Source: Bradyrhizobium macuxiense (GTDB lineage Bacteria > Pseudomonadota > Alphaproteobacteria > Rhizobiales > Xanthobacteraceae). Taken from it: DNA of 64,000 nt. The notes beneath the pieces are model-generated. The model saw only the letters and a list, made by a program, of their open reading frames with translations. It was not told where the DNA came from and searched no databases. Shown in pieces: positions 1-9,155 of this stretch; the stretch's first letter is position 1, and the number at the start of each line of letters is the position of its first letter. Location of the stretch: the NCBI RefSeq assembly GCF_007993935.1, contig NZ_VITY01000007.1, positions 124,001 through 188,000 of the forward strand, given 5' to 3'. The position numbers and the translations under genes are program-made.

Positions 1-166
1 CGGATTGCTGGCGGAAGCTGCGGCAGCGCTGACCAACGAGCTCGACCCGCCGGAGGATCAACAGGCTACCGCGGCCATGCGCCGACACCTCGCCACTGTC
101 TTGCTCCGGCGCTGCGTGGCCGATTTGCTCGCGCGACCCGAGCTGGCAACGGGAGTGACCAAGTGA
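1..166 (+). CDS. Molybdenum hydroxylase FAD-binding subunit, C-terminal end (partial)
   Basis: The reading frame is open from base 2 to a TGA at 164-166 and gives about 54 residues ending a CoxM-type FAD subunit. The helical segment with RRHLATVLLRRCV near residue 27 resembles the C-terminal domain of CO dehydrogenase/xanthine dehydrogenase flavoprotein subunits. Its stop overlaps the GTG of the next gene (GTGA), and the next two genes encode the other two subunits of such an enzyme, which strongly supports the call. In the family this subunit passes electrons from the 2Fe-2S subunit to an acceptor. The N-terminal FAD-binding part lies outside the window. Confidence 0.75.
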   Translation, partial: GLLAEAAAALTNELDPPEDQQATAAMRRHLATVLLRRCVADLLARPELATGVTK

Positions 167-648
167 GTGCTCCGGTATCGGTCTCGCTGCTGGTCAACGG
201 TGAGCCGATCGATGCCTTCGTGCTGCCGCGGATCAACCTCGCTGACTTTCTCCGGGAAAATCTTAAGCTGACCGGAACTCATGTCGGTTGCGAGCACGGC
301 GTCTGTGGTGCCTGTACTGTTCGGATCGATGGCGAGGTCGTTCGCTCCTGCCTGATGCTGACGGTCCAGGCGCATGGCGCGTCAGTCGAGACAATCGAGG
401 GGATCTCCGACAGCGGTGAAATCGCCGATCTTCAGGCGGCATTTCGCGAACGCAATGCATTGCAGTGCGGCTACTGCACGCCGGGGATGCTGATGACGGC
501 GCAGGATCTGCTGAAGCATTCGCCCGCACCTGATCGGCAAGCGATCCGCGAGCATCTCTCCGGCAATTATTGCCGCTGCACCGGCTATCAGGCCATCGTG
601 GATGCGGTGGAGGCGACAGCTCGAATGCGCGCGGAGCGGCCGGCATGA
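163..648 (+). CDS. Molybdenum hydroxylase 2Fe-2S subunit (CoxS-like)
   Basis: The 161-residue protein has the usual length for the small iron-sulfur subunit of xanthine dehydrogenase-family hydroxylases. A plant-ferredoxin-type motif CEHGVCGAC near residue 43 holds the first cluster. The helical second domain carries CGYC (near 104) and CRC (near 138) for the second cluster. It relays electrons from the molybdenum site to the FAD subunit. The start is GTG, overlapping the previous stop, and the stop overlaps the ATG of the large subunit, so translation of the three subunits is probably coupled. The substrate cannot be read from this subunit. Confidence 0.93.
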   Translation: MSAPVSVSLLVNGEPIDAFVLPRINLADFLRENLKLTGTHVGCEHGVCGACTVRIDGEVVRSCLMLTVQAHGASVETIEGISDSGEIADLQAAFRERNALQCGYCTPGMLMTAQDLLKHSPAPDRQAIREHLSGNYCRCTGYQAIVDAVEATARMRAERPA

Positions 649-3035
649 CCGTGACCCGCGCGGCGGCAGACACGCTTTCGGTGCTCGATCGCCCGAATTC
701 CTATATCGGCAAGACGGTGCCGCGGCCGAACCTCGACAGGTTGCTGCAAGGGCGTGGACAATACGTCAGTGATCTGGAATTGCCGCGCATGGTGCATGCG
801 GTCTTCCTGCGGTCGCCGTACGCCCATGCCAGAATCGTGGCGATCGATGCCGACGCGGCGCGACGTATGTCCGGCGTCATTGCCATCGTGACGGGGCGGG
901 AACTCGAGGCTGTGATCACGCCGTGGGTCGGCGTGCTGTTGCATCTGAAGGGACTGAAGTCGGCGCCGCAGCACGCGATCGCGGTCGATCGGGTCTGCTG
1001 GCAGGGTGAAGCGGTCGCGGCGGTTGTCGCAACCAGCCGTGCGGCGGCCGAAGATGCAATGGAACAGATTGCCGTTGACTACGAGGAGCTCGAGGCGGTC
1101 ACGAATATGCGCACTGCGCTCGATCCGGCAACGCCTGTCATCCACGCCTCGCTCGGTGACAATCTTGCCTTTGAACGGACACTCGATGCCGGCGACGTCG
1201 ACCACGCATTGTCGGAGTCCGAGGTCGTCGAGGCCGAATTCGTATTTGGGCGGCACACCGGCGTAACACTTGAACCGCGTGCAGTGGTTGCCGACTGGAA
1301 TGCGGCCGAGGCGCGGCTGACGATCTATCAGGGCACGCAGGCGCCCCACATGGTGCAGAACATTGCAGCCCTGCATCTCGGATTGAGGGAGGCGCAGGTC
1401 CGGGTGGTCTGCAAGGATGTTGGGGGCTCGTTCGGCATCAAGGTTCACATCTATGCCGACGAAATGGCGACATACGCGCTATCGAAGCTGTTGCGCCGGC
1501 CGGTCAAATTCGTGGCTGACCGTATCGAAAGCTTCAACACGGACATTCACGCCCGCGATCATCGATGCAGGGGGCGGATCGGCGTCAGGCCAGACGGCAC
1601 CATCACGGCCTTCGAGATCGACGACCTGACGGGGATCGGTCCCTATTCGATGTATCCGCGCACCAGCGCCATCGAGGCCAATCAGGTGGTCAACTTGGTC
1701 GGCGGGCCATATGTCACGCCGAACTACCGGGCGCGGGCGCGCGTCGTCTTCCAGAACAAGAACGTGATGTGCCAGTACCGGGCGGTCGGACACCCGATTG
1801 CCTGTTCGGTCACCGAGGGCCTGGTCGATTTGGCCGCAGCCAAGATCGGCATGGACCCCGTCGAGATCCGCCGGCGCAACCTGATCGCCGACGATGGTTA
1901 TCCCTGTGCATCCCCCTCGGGCATGAAGTTCGAGCAGCTTTCGCATCATGCTTCGTTGGCCAAGCTGCTTCAGATGATGGACTACGACGCATTGCGCGCC
2001 GAGCAGGCGGCCTTGCGAGCCCAAAACGTCTATCGGGGCATCGGAATCGCCAGTTTCATCGAGGTCACCAATCCCAGTGCCGCCTTTTACGGCGTTGGCG
2101 GCGCGAAGATTTCATCGCAGGATGGTGTTGCGGTTCGGCTCGACGCGCAAGGCTCGGTGATCTGCCAGACCAGCATCACGGAGCAGGGGCAGGGGTCGGA
2201 GTCGCTGACGGCCCAGATCGTCGGCAGCGTGCTTGGCGTCTCGATGGACAGAGTCCGGGTGACCCTGGGCGACACCGACAATACGCCCTATGGCGGCGGC
2301 ACCTGGGCCTCGCGCGGCGCTGGTATCGGCGGCGAAGCCGCGTTGCAGGCAGCCAAGGTCTTGCGCCGGAATATTCTGGATGTCGCGGCAGCCATTCTGC
2401 AATCGACGCCGGCCGGGCTTGATATCGTCGACAACCGCATCGTCAATGCCGACGACGGCGTGTCGCGGATCGAGCTGAACGAGCTGGCGCGGATCGTCTA
2501 TTTCCGACCGGACACCCTTCCGCCCGGCATCCAGCCCGAGTTGATGGCGACCCGGCATTTCGTACCGCGTCAGTATCCCTTTGCGTTCACCAACGGCGTC
2601 CAGGCCTCATGGCTTGAGGTCGATACCGAGACCGGGTTCGTGACGTTGCTGAAGCATTGGGTTGTCGAAGATTGCGGCACCATCATCAACCCGCAACTGG
2701 TCGACGAGCAGATCCGGGGCGGGGTTGTGCAGGGACTCGGCGCGGCGCTGTTCGAGAAATGCGTCTACGACGAGCGTGGTCAGCTGACCAACGCCAATAT
2801 GGCGGACTATTTGGTCCCGATGTCGGGCGAGATGCCCGACATCGAGATAGGGCACGTGGTGTCTCCGACACTGGAATCGGAGCTGGGAGCCAAAGGGGCG
2901 GGCGAGGCGGGCACGGCCGGCGCGGCAGCCGCGGTTGCCAACGCGGTCAATGATGCGCTGCGGCCGTTCGGCGCAACAATTACCGAGATTCCGCTCACGC
3001 CTCAGGTTATCCTGACGGCCTTGGGACGAATCTGA
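645..3035 (+). CDS. Molybdenum hydroxylase large (molybdopterin) subunit
   Basis: This 796-residue protein is the catalytic subunit of an aldehyde oxidase/xanthine dehydrogenase-type enzyme binding molybdenum cytosine dinucleotide. The N-terminal a/b hammerhead domain (about residues 20-130) precedes the Mo-binding domains. KDVGGSFGIK near residue 255 and GAKGAGEAGT near residue 750 are recognisable, the latter carrying the catalytic glutamate. The active-site loop reads CQYRAVGHP, not the CSFR loop of form I CO dehydrogenase nor the usual AYRGAGRP of form II, so CO is an unlikely substrate. The ATG at 645 overlaps the small-subunit stop. A Liv-type importer follows at once, so the enzyme probably hydroxylates an imported organic compound. 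Substrate unknown. Confidence 0.9.
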   Translation: MTVTRAAADTLSVLDRPNSYIGKTVPRPNLDRLLQGRGQYVSDLELPRMVHAVFLRSPYAHARIVAIDADAARRMSGVIAIVTGRELEAVITPWVGVLLHLKGLKSAPQHAIAVDRVCWQGEAVAAVVATSRAAAEDAMEQIAVDYEELEAVTNMRTALDPATPVIHASLGDNLAFERTLDAGDVDHALSESEVVEAEFVFGRHTGVTLEPRAVVADWNAAEARLTIYQGTQAPHMVQNIAALHLGLREAQVRVVCKDVGGSFGIKVHIYADEMATYALSKLLRRPVKFVADRIESFNTDIHARDHRCRGRIGVRPDGTITAFEIDDLTGIGPYSMYPRTSAIEANQVVNLVGGPYVTPNYRARARVVFQNKNVMCQYRAVGHPIACSVTEGLVDLAAAKIGMDPVEIRRRNLIADDGYPCASPSGMKFEQLSHHASLAKLLQMMDYDALRAEQAALRAQNVYRGIGIASFIEVTNPSAAFYGVGGAKISSQDGVAVRLDAQGSVICQTSITEQGQGSESLTAQIVGSVLGVSMDRVRVTLGDTDNTPYGGGTWASRGAGIGGEAALQAAKVLRRNILDVAAAILQSTPAGLDIVDNRIVNADDGVSRIELNELARIVYFRPDTLPPGIQPELMATRHFVPRQYPFAFTNGVQASWLEVDTETGFVTLLKHWVVEDCGTIINPQLVDEQIRGGVVQGLGAALFEKCVYDERGQLTNANMADYLVPMSGEMPDIEIGHVVSPTLESELGAKGAGEAGTAGAAAAVANAVNDALRPFGATITEIPLTPQVILTALGRI

Positions 3036-3102
3036 GGTGGAGACGTCCCGGGCAAAGACAAGACGATAAGCAAATAACAGACAGTTCTTGGGGAGGATAG
3101 TC

Positions 3103-4356
3103 ATGACGAAGAAGGTCACCAAAGCCGGATCGATATCGCGGCGTCGTCTGCTGACGACGGCAAGCGCCGGCGCCGCTCTCGCCGTCTCGCCTTTTCGCAT
3201 CAATCTGCTGCAGGCCGAGGAAGCACCAATCAAGATCGGCTTTCCTGTTCCCTTGACCGGTCCCTATGGCGCCGAGGCCCAGGATCAGGTACGGGCCGGT
3301 CAGCTGGCCGTCGCCCAATTCAATGACGCCGGCGGTCTCAACGGCCGCAAAGCCGAGCTCGTCGTGCGCGACGACAAGCTCAATCCGGGAGAGGCGGCCA
3401 CGCGGACATTGGAGCTCGTCGAGAAGGAGAGGGTGAATTTTGTCGTCGGCAGTCTGTCGGCGGCGGTGCAGCTCGCGATCAACAACGTCACCAAGGAACG
3501 CGGCGTCATCTTCAATTCGATCAGCCAGTCCGACGCCATCAACGAGGCCGCTGACTTCAGCAAATACACGTTCCACGAAGCGCTGAACCCGCACATGACG
3601 TCAGGCGCGGTCGGCCGCTATGCCTTCGCCAAGTTCGGCAAGAAGGTTGCGTTCCTCACGGCGGACTACGCCTACGGTCACGAGATGGTTCGCGGCTTCC
3701 TCGAGGTCGGCAAGGAATTCAACATCGAGAACCTCGGCGACATCCGCCATCCGCTCGGGACGACTGACTTCTCGACCCTGCTGCCGCGCCTCCAGGCGCT
3801 GAAGCCCGACATTCTCTGCATCAGCAATTTCGGTCGCGACCAGCAGATCGCCCTGAAGCAGGCCACCGACTTCGGCATCAAGAAATCGATCCAGATCATT
3901 GCACCACTGCTCTCGCATGCCAGCCGCGTCGCGGCAGGCCCCCAGGCATTCGAAGGCGTTGTCGGCGGCTGCTCGTTCTACTGGGGCATCGAGGACAAGT
4001 TTGCCTCGACCAAGGCGTTCAACGACGCGTTTCGCAAGATGTATGACGGCAAGTTGCCGACCGATTACGGTGCGCTCGGCTACGGTGGCGTGCGGACCGT
4101 GCTCGAGGCGGTCAAGGGAGCCGGCAGCGTGGAGACCGACAAGGTCGTCGCTGCACAGGAATCGCTCAAGTACGACTACTACAAGGGGCCGCAGTACTAT
4201 CGCAAATGCGATCACCAGTCGGTGCAGTCGGTGCTCGTGATCAAGTCGAAGTCCAAGGACATGAAGAACGAGTCCGACGTGTTCGAGGTTCTGTCGACCG
4301 AAGAGCCTAACGAGAAGTACCTGCGCACCTGCGAGGCGCTCGGTCACAAGAGCTGA
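3103..4356 (+). CDS. Branched-chain-type ABC transporter substrate-binding protein
   Basis: The 417-residue protein has a twin-arginine signal (SRRRLL at residues 12-17, then a hydrophobic stretch) and a mature periplasmic binding protein of the Leu/Ile/Val type beginning near residue 44 with IKIGFPVPLTGPYG. The ATG at 3103 is chosen because GGGGAGG lies 8 bases upstream; an upstream in-frame ATG at 3088 has no such site. In this family the protein captures a small solute and delivers it to LivH/LivM. The solute may be an aromatic or other organic acid rather than an amino acid, given the molybdenum hydroxylase just upstream. Tat export suggests folding in the cytoplasm. Confidence 0.92.
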   Translation: MTKKVTKAGSISRRRLLTTASAGAALAVSPFRINLLQAEEAPIKIGFPVPLTGPYGAEAQDQVRAGQLAVAQFNDAGGLNGRKAELVVRDDKLNPGEAATRTLELVEKERVNFVVGSLSAAVQLAINNVTKERGVIFNSISQSDAINEAADFSKYTFHEALNPHMTSGAVGRYAFAKFGKKVAFLTADYAYGHEMVRGFLEVGKEFNIENLGDIRHPLGTTDFSTLLPRLQALKPDILCISNFGRDQQIALKQATDFGIKKSIQIIAPLLSHASRVAAGPQAFEGVVGGCSFYWGIEDKFASTKAFNDAFRKMYDGKLPTDYGALGYGGVRTVLEAVKGAGSVETDKVVAAQESLKYDYYKGPQYYRKCDHQSVQSVLVIKSKSKDMKNESDVFEVLSTEEPNEKYLRTCEALGHKS

Positions 4357-4409
4357 GCCATGCGCCGGCGCGCGCTGCAAAGCGGTGCGCGTCGTGCCGA
4401 GGGGGACAA

Positions 4410-5294
4410 ATGGCGGGCCTGAGCTTTGACCTGATTGCGCTGCAGCTGTTTGCCGGGTTGGCGCTCGGCGCAATCTACGTGCTGTTTGCGATCGGCCTCT
4501 CGCTGATCTTCGGGATGCTGACGGTCGTCAACTTCGCCCATGGCGCCTTCTACATGGTCGGCGCCTATGTCGGACTTTATCTGATCTCGATCGGGGGCAA
4601 TTTCTGGATTTGCCTCGTTGCTGTGCCGATCGCGATTGGACTGTTCGGCCTTGCCGTTGAGCGCGTGCTGATCCGGCCGCTTTACGGCCGCGGCATCGAC
4701 TATCCGCTGTTGCTGACCTTCGGGCTGAGCTACGTGATGGTCGAATGCGTGCGCATTGCCTTTGGCAAGACCGGCTATCCGTTCGATACGCCCGAGGTTC
4801 TGCAGGGCGCCGTCGACATCGGTGTCGGCTATTTCCCACTCTACCGTCTGTTTGTGATCGGCGCGACGGCCGTCGTCCTGCTGGCGCTGTGGCTGTTTCT
4901 GGAGAAGACCAGCTTCGGCCTGATTATCCGCGCCGGCGCGCGCGATCCGCAGATCGTCCGCGTTCTTGGGGTCGATGTTTCCAGGGTCTGGTTGATCGTG
5001 TTCGGGATCGGCACCGCGATTGCGGGCTTCGCCGGCCTGCTGGCGGCTCCCCTCCAGGGCGTCATTCCGGAGATGGGCGGCACGATTCTCGCCGAGGCGT
5101 TCGTGGTGACGGTCGTTGGAGGTATGGGATCGATCGGCGGTGCCGTATTGGCGGGCCTCCTGGTCGGTGTGGTGGTCAGCATGACCTCGCTGTTTGCCCC
5201 CGAGATGGCTAAGGTCTCGATCTTTGCCCTGATGGCGATCGTCCTCATTGTTCGTCCCCAGGGCTTCTTCGGCCGCGCCGGATTGATGAGCTGA
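4410..5294 (+). CDS. livH: Branched-chain-type ABC transporter permease LivH
   Basis: This 294-residue inner-membrane protein has about eight hydrophobic segments and the LivH hallmark VNFAHGAFYMVGAY near residue 35. It pairs with LivM to form the channel of a HAAT-family importer. It lies 53 bases after the binding-protein gene and 7 bases before livM, so it is in one transcription unit. Length and motifs are normal. The symbol names the family position, not a proven leucine substrate. Confidence 0.92.
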   Translation: MAGLSFDLIALQLFAGLALGAIYVLFAIGLSLIFGMLTVVNFAHGAFYMVGAYVGLYLISIGGNFWICLVAVPIAIGLFGLAVERVLIRPLYGRGIDYPLLLTFGLSYVMVECVRIAFGKTGYPFDTPEVLQGAVDIGVGYFPLYRLFVIGATAVVLLALWLFLEKTSFGLIIRAGARDPQIVRVLGVDVSRVWLIVFGIGTAIAGFAGLLAAPLQGVIPEMGGTILAEAFVVTVVGGMGSIGGAVLAGLLVGVVVSMTSLFAPEMAKVSIFALMAIVLIVRPQGFFGRAGLMS

Positions 5295-5301
5295 GACCGG
5301 C

Positions 5302-6288
5302 ATGACCGAAACCACTCAGTCGATCAAACAGCCTCGTGCCACGACGGGTGGCTGGTACGAGTTCGCAACGCGGCATCGCGCCAGCATTGTTGCGGCGGTC
5401 ATCCTAATCTTCCCGTTGGTGATGCCGTTCACGGCGCTCGCCGTGAACATTCTGATCTACGGGCTGTACGCCCTCGGGTTCAACCTCGTGTTTGGTTATC
5501 TGGGCCTCTTGTCGTTCGGGCACGCGGCGCTGTTCGGAACCGGTGCCTATCTCTGTGGCATCGCGATCGTGCACTTCGGCTGGCCGTGGTATGCGGCGAT
5601 TGCGGCCGGGATCGCCGGTGGCCTGCTCATGGCGCTGTTGATCGGCGTGCTCGCGATCAGGACCCGCGGCATCTACTTCGCCATGGTCACGATGGCTCTG
5701 TCGCAATGTGTCTATTACCTGTTCTATCAGGCGGTTGATCTGACCGGCGGCGAGAACGGCCTCCGCGGCATCAATGTCCGCACCATCGATCTGTTCGGCC
5801 TGCGGATCGATTTCATCAATCCAATGATCAGGTACTACGTCATTGCGGCTTTCGTGATCGCCGCATTCTTCGTGATGTCGCGCATTCTCGCATCGCCATT
5901 CGGTGCCGTCATTGAAGCGGTGCGGGAGAACGAGATGCGTGCCCGCGCATCGGGCTATGACGTGACCCTGACACGCTTGCTGACTTTCGTCTTGTCGGGC
6001 GGTTTCTGTGGTCTCGCGGGTGCGTTGCAGGCTCTGCATCTGTCGATCGTTCCGATCGAGATCCTGCACTACGAGACCTCGGGCCTGGTCGTGATGATCG
6101 CGCTGCTGGGCGGCATGGGGACGTTCTTCGGGCCGATGGTCGGCGCGGCGGTCTTCCTGGTCCTGGAGAACATCGTCTCCGTGTGGACCGTTCATTGGCA
6201 ACTGATCGTTGGCGCCATCTTCATTGCATGCGTGCTGTTCTTCCCCGCCGGGATCTGGGGCACGCTGATCGCGCGGGGCAAGCGATGA
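5302..6288 (+). CDS. livM: Branched-chain-type ABC transporter permease LivM
   Basis: This 328-residue permease has a hydrophilic N-terminus of about 25 residues, multiple membrane spans, and the LivM motif GYLGLLSFGHAALFGTGAY near residue 65. The cytoplasmic loop near residues 210-230 (ENEMRARASGYD) is the expected coupling region for the ATPases. Its stop overlaps the ATG of the next gene (ATGA at 6285-6288). It completes the membrane pore with LivH. Confidence 0.92.
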   Translation: MTETTQSIKQPRATTGGWYEFATRHRASIVAAVILIFPLVMPFTALAVNILIYGLYALGFNLVFGYLGLLSFGHAALFGTGAYLCGIAIVHFGWPWYAAIAAGIAGGLLMALLIGVLAIRTRGIYFAMVTMALSQCVYYLFYQAVDLTGGENGLRGINVRTIDLFGLRIDFINPMIRYYVIAAFVIAAFFVMSRILASPFGAVIEAVRENEMRARASGYDVTLTRLLTFVLSGGFCGLAGALQALHLSIVPIEILHYETSGLVVMIALLGGMGTFFGPMVGAAVFLVLENIVSVWTVHWQLIVGAIFIACVLFFPAGIWGTLIARGKR

Positions 6289-7055
6289 CGACCGCAGCGG
6301 GTCAAGTCAGCGAAATCATTCTGCGCACCAGGGGCGTCGGCAAGACGTTCGGGAAGTTTGTCGCTCTGAACAACATCTCGGCCGAGTTTTCCAGAGGAGC
6401 GATCACCTCCATCATTGGTCCGAACGGGGCTGGAAAGAGCACTTACTTCAACTTGCTGTGCGGCGCCTTTCAGCCGACGAAGGGCAGTGTTGAGTTCGAG
6501 GGCAGGGATGTCACGGGCTTGCCGCAACATCGCTTTGCTCACATGGGGATCGCAAAATCCTTTCAGATCACCAGCGTGTTTCCGCAGCTCACGACGCGTG
6601 AGAACATCCGTGTCGGTCTGCAGGCGCTGGTGTCGCGATACGACATCTGGCGTCCCCGTGCCCGCCTGACCGGACTGGTCGAGCGGGCTGACGAGCTGCT
6701 GGCTCTGGTCGGGCTGTGGGAATCCCGAGAACGCGCCGCCAAGACGTTGGCGCATGGCGAGCAGCGGGCGCTGGAGATCGGCATGGCGCTTGCGAGCCAA
6801 CCCCGGTTGCTGCTGCTGGATGAGCCCACGGCCGGCATGAGCCCGGAGGAGACCCGGACCATGATGGATCTGATCGTGAAGCTCGCAAAGGAGCGCACGG
6901 TCATCCTCGTCGAGCACAAGATGAAGCTGGTGCTCGGGATCAGCGACCGCATCCTCGTGCTGCACCATGGAGAGCTGCTTGCTGAGGGCACGCCGCAGGA
7001 GGTCCGGCAGAATGAGGCGGTGAAGCGTGTCTATCTCGGTCAGAGGGAGCACTGA
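6285..7055 (+). CDS. livG: Branched-chain-type ABC transporter ATPase LivG
   Basis: This 256-residue ATPase has Walker A GPNGAGKST at about residues 45-53. The LivG-typical signature region is LAHGEQRALEIG, and Walker B LLLLDEP is followed by the TAGMSPEE D-loop. The C-terminus includes the LivG-specific EGTPQEV segment. The start at 6285 is the ATG overlapping the livM stop; earlier in-frame codons would run inside livM. It hydrolyses ATP to drive import. Confidence 0.93.
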   Translation: MTTAAGQVSEIILRTRGVGKTFGKFVALNNISAEFSRGAITSIIGPNGAGKSTYFNLLCGAFQPTKGSVEFEGRDVTGLPQHRFAHMGIAKSFQITSVFPQLTTRENIRVGLQALVSRYDIWRPRARLTGLVERADELLALVGLWESRERAAKTLAHGEQRALEIGMALASQPRLLLLDEPTAGMSPEETRTMMDLIVKLAKERTVILVEHKMKLVLGISDRILVLHHGELLAEGTPQEVRQNEAVKRVYLGQREH

Positions 7056-7059
7056 CAGG

Positions 7060-7764
7060 ATGCTGCAGGTCAGCAAGCTCAATGCCTGGTACGGTGCAAG
7101 CCACGCGTTGCAAGACATCGGTCTCGAGGTGACCAAAGGCGAGATCGTTTGCCTGATCGGCCGCAATGGAGCCGGCAAGACGACGACGCTGAAATCGATC
7201 ATGGGCTTGATGGGGCGGACACGCGGCTCGGTCACCTTCAGGGGTGAGGAGCTGCTGCGCCAGCCGGCGCATGTGCGCTTCGCGCTGGGCCTGGCCTATG
7301 TTCCCGAAGAGCGTCGCATTGTGCAGGGCCTGTCGGTCCGGGAGAATCTTCGGCTCGGCCTGGTCGCGTCACCTGCGAAGAAGCGGGAAGCTGAGCTGCT
7401 CGATGAGATCGCCGTGATATTCCCGCGGCTGGCCGAGCGCATGGATCAAGAGGCGGTGACGATGTCCGGCGGCGAGCAGCAGATGCTGGCGATCGCGCGG
7501 GCCATGATCGCAAAGCCCGACCTGATCATGCTGGATGAGCCTTCGGAGGGCATCATGCCTGTCCTGGTCGACGAGATGTTCGAGCTGTTCCGAAGCATGA
7601 AGGCGCAGGGAACGACGGTTCTGCTGGTCGAGCAGAACGTCGAACTCGCGCTGGGCATCGCCGATCGTGCCTATGTCCTGGATCAAGGCTCCGTGGTGCA
7701 TCAGGCGTCGGCGCAAGCGCTGCTGGCAGATGAGGAGATCAAGGAGCGATACTGCTCGGTGTGA
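7060..7764 (+). CDS. livF: Branched-chain-type ABC transporter ATPase LivF
   Basis: This 234-residue ATPase begins 4 bases after livG. Walker A is GRNGAGKTT near residue 35, the signature is MSGGEQQMLAIARAM, and Walker B is LIMLDEPSEGIMP, which is typical of LivF. It forms the heterodimeric motor with LivG. It is the last gene of the molybdenum-hydroxylase/transport unit; the next gene is convergent, 45 bases away. No strong hairpin is seen in that short gap. Confidence 0.93.
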   Translation: MLQVSKLNAWYGASHALQDIGLEVTKGEIVCLIGRNGAGKTTTLKSIMGLMGRTRGSVTFRGEELLRQPAHVRFALGLAYVPEERRIVQGLSVRENLRLGLVASPAKKREAELLDEIAVIFPRLAERMDQEAVTMSGGEQQMLAIARAMIAKPDLIMLDEPSEGIMPVLVDEMFELFRSMKAQGTTVLLVEQNVELALGIADRAYVLDQGSVVHQASAQALLADEEIKERYCSV

Positions 7765-7809
7765 GCAGGCGTTCCAGGCAGCGCTCCTCCGCGCAGCCCC
7801 GGAAGGACC

Positions 7810-8961
7810 TCACTCGGCAGCGCGCGCGATCGCGTCGGCCTTGCGATTGGTCACCACGACCTTGATCGCGTCGTCGACACGATCCCGCGCATATCTGAGC
7901 GCCGTCGGCAGGTCGGCCAGCGGAAACGTATGCGTGTGGATCTTGGTCGCATCGAAACGCTTCGCCGCCATCAGTTCCATCGCGCGATGCGTGGCGCTGC
8001 GGCCTTCGCCGCGGATGCCGTAGGCGTAAATGTTGTTTCGCACGAGATGCGCGATGTCCAGCGTCGCGGCCTCGTGCGGGAAGGCGGCCAGGCAGATCTT
8101 GCCGCCGCGATTGGTCATGTGAATGGCCTGGTTGAGTGTCGCTTCGGTGCCGGCACATTCGACGACATAGTCGGCGCCAATCCCACCTGTTAGTTGCTTC
8201 ACGACCTCAACGGCGTTTTCATCGTTGATGTTGATGACGCGATCGGCCCCCAATTCCCCGCCGATCGCCAGCCGCTTGTTGCGCGTCCCGGTCAGGATGA
8301 CCGGGCTTGCGCCAAGCGCCTTGGCCACAGCAACTGCGAGCAGTCCGATCGGCCCCGGGCCGATCACCACGACGCTCTCGCCGGCCACCAATCCCCCCAA
8401 TTCCGTCAAGCCGTACATAGATGTCCCGGCTGTCACCACGAGCGTCGCTTCCGCGTCGCTCATGGTATCGGGGACGCGCGTCAGCGTGTTGATATGGTTG
8501 ACCGCGTATTCGGCGAACCCGCCATCGGTCGTAAAGCCGTTGGCGCGGTGCCCCTTGTCGGGCTTTCCATAGTTGAGACAGGACGTGTACATGCCCTGGC
8601 GGCAGCGTTTGCATTGGCCGCAGCCGGCATGGATTTCGACGCTGACCCGTTCACCGATCCTGAATTCGTCGACGTCAGGCCCGAGTGCGGCAACCGTGCC
8701 CATGTACTCGTGACCTGGCGTAAAGTTCTTGTTGAAGGGCAGGCCACCCTGAATGCTTGCCGGCGACCCGGCATGGATGATCTCGAGGTCGGTTGCGCAA
8801 ATCGCAACCGCGTCGATACGCACCAGCACTTCGGCGCGCGATGGGACCGGCGTCGGCTTCTCGGAAAGGTGGATCTGGTCGGGGTCACCAAGAACCCAGG
8901 CTTTCATCTGATCGGAGACGGGAAGGTCGGACGATGTCTTGACGCCGGGCGGCTGATACAT
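7810..8961 (-). CDS. Zinc-dependent alcohol dehydrogenase (MDR family)
   Basis: This 383-residue enzyme has the medium-chain dehydrogenase layout. A catalytic-zinc region (ICATDLEIIHAG and PGHEYMG) is followed by a structural-zinc loop with four cysteines (GCGQCKRCRQGMYTSC), then an NAD-binding Rossmann fold (VVIGPGPIGLLAVAVAKALG near residue 205). The start at 8961 is preceded by GAGGAAG at good spacing; a longer in-frame extension to 9063 lacks a site. It would oxidise an alcohol or polyol, or reduce an aldehyde, with NAD(P). It is convergent with the Liv operon and divergent from the next ABC operon, so its partner pathway is unclear. Confidence 0.9.
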   Translation of the reverse strand: MYQPPGVKTSSDLPVSDQMKAWVLGDPDQIHLSEKPTPVPSRAEVLVRIDAVAICATDLEIIHAGSPASIQGGLPFNKNFTPGHEYMGTVAALGPDVDEFRIGERVSVEIHAGCGQCKRCRQGMYTSCLNYGKPDKGHRANGFTTDGGFAEYAVNHINTLTRVPDTMSDAEATLVVTAGTSMYGLTELGGLVAGESVVVIGPGPIGLLAVAVAKALGASPVILTGTRNKRLAIGGELGADRVININDENAVEVVKQLTGGIGADYVVECAGTEATLNQAIHMTNRGGKICLAAFPHEAATLDIAHLVRNNIYAYGIRGEGRSATHRAMELMAAKRFDATKIHTHTFPLADLPTALRYARDRVDDAIKVVVTNRKADAIARAAE

Positions 8962-9155
8962 GAGCGCTTCCTCTTTTGCCTGGCAGCCTAACGCGAAACG
9001 ACCGGCTGCCGCGAGCATCCGACGGCCGGCATGGGGGGAGCTCGCTTTGCTGCACGGCAGCAAGCGCGTCGCAAAACGTTCATACGCGGCCTATACTTGG
9101 TCCCCCGGTTGATGTTGAAATCCCGATTGCATCCTCTCCCAGACCGGAGCCTCCC

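Noticed and set aside
570..645. Longer N-terminus for the molybdenum hydroxylase large subunit, starting inside the 2Fe-2S gene
   Set aside because: The ATG at 645 overlaps the small-subunit stop in the usual ATGA manner, and the extra residues have no family match.
645..3035. Carbon monoxide dehydrogenase (CoxL)
   Set aside because: The form I active-site loop with CSFR is absent, so the CO-oxidising call is not supported.
4357..4409. Hairpin between the Liv binding-protein and livH genes
   Set aside because: Only weak GC-rich pairing with a long loop is visible; it is not above what GC-rich DNA gives by chance.
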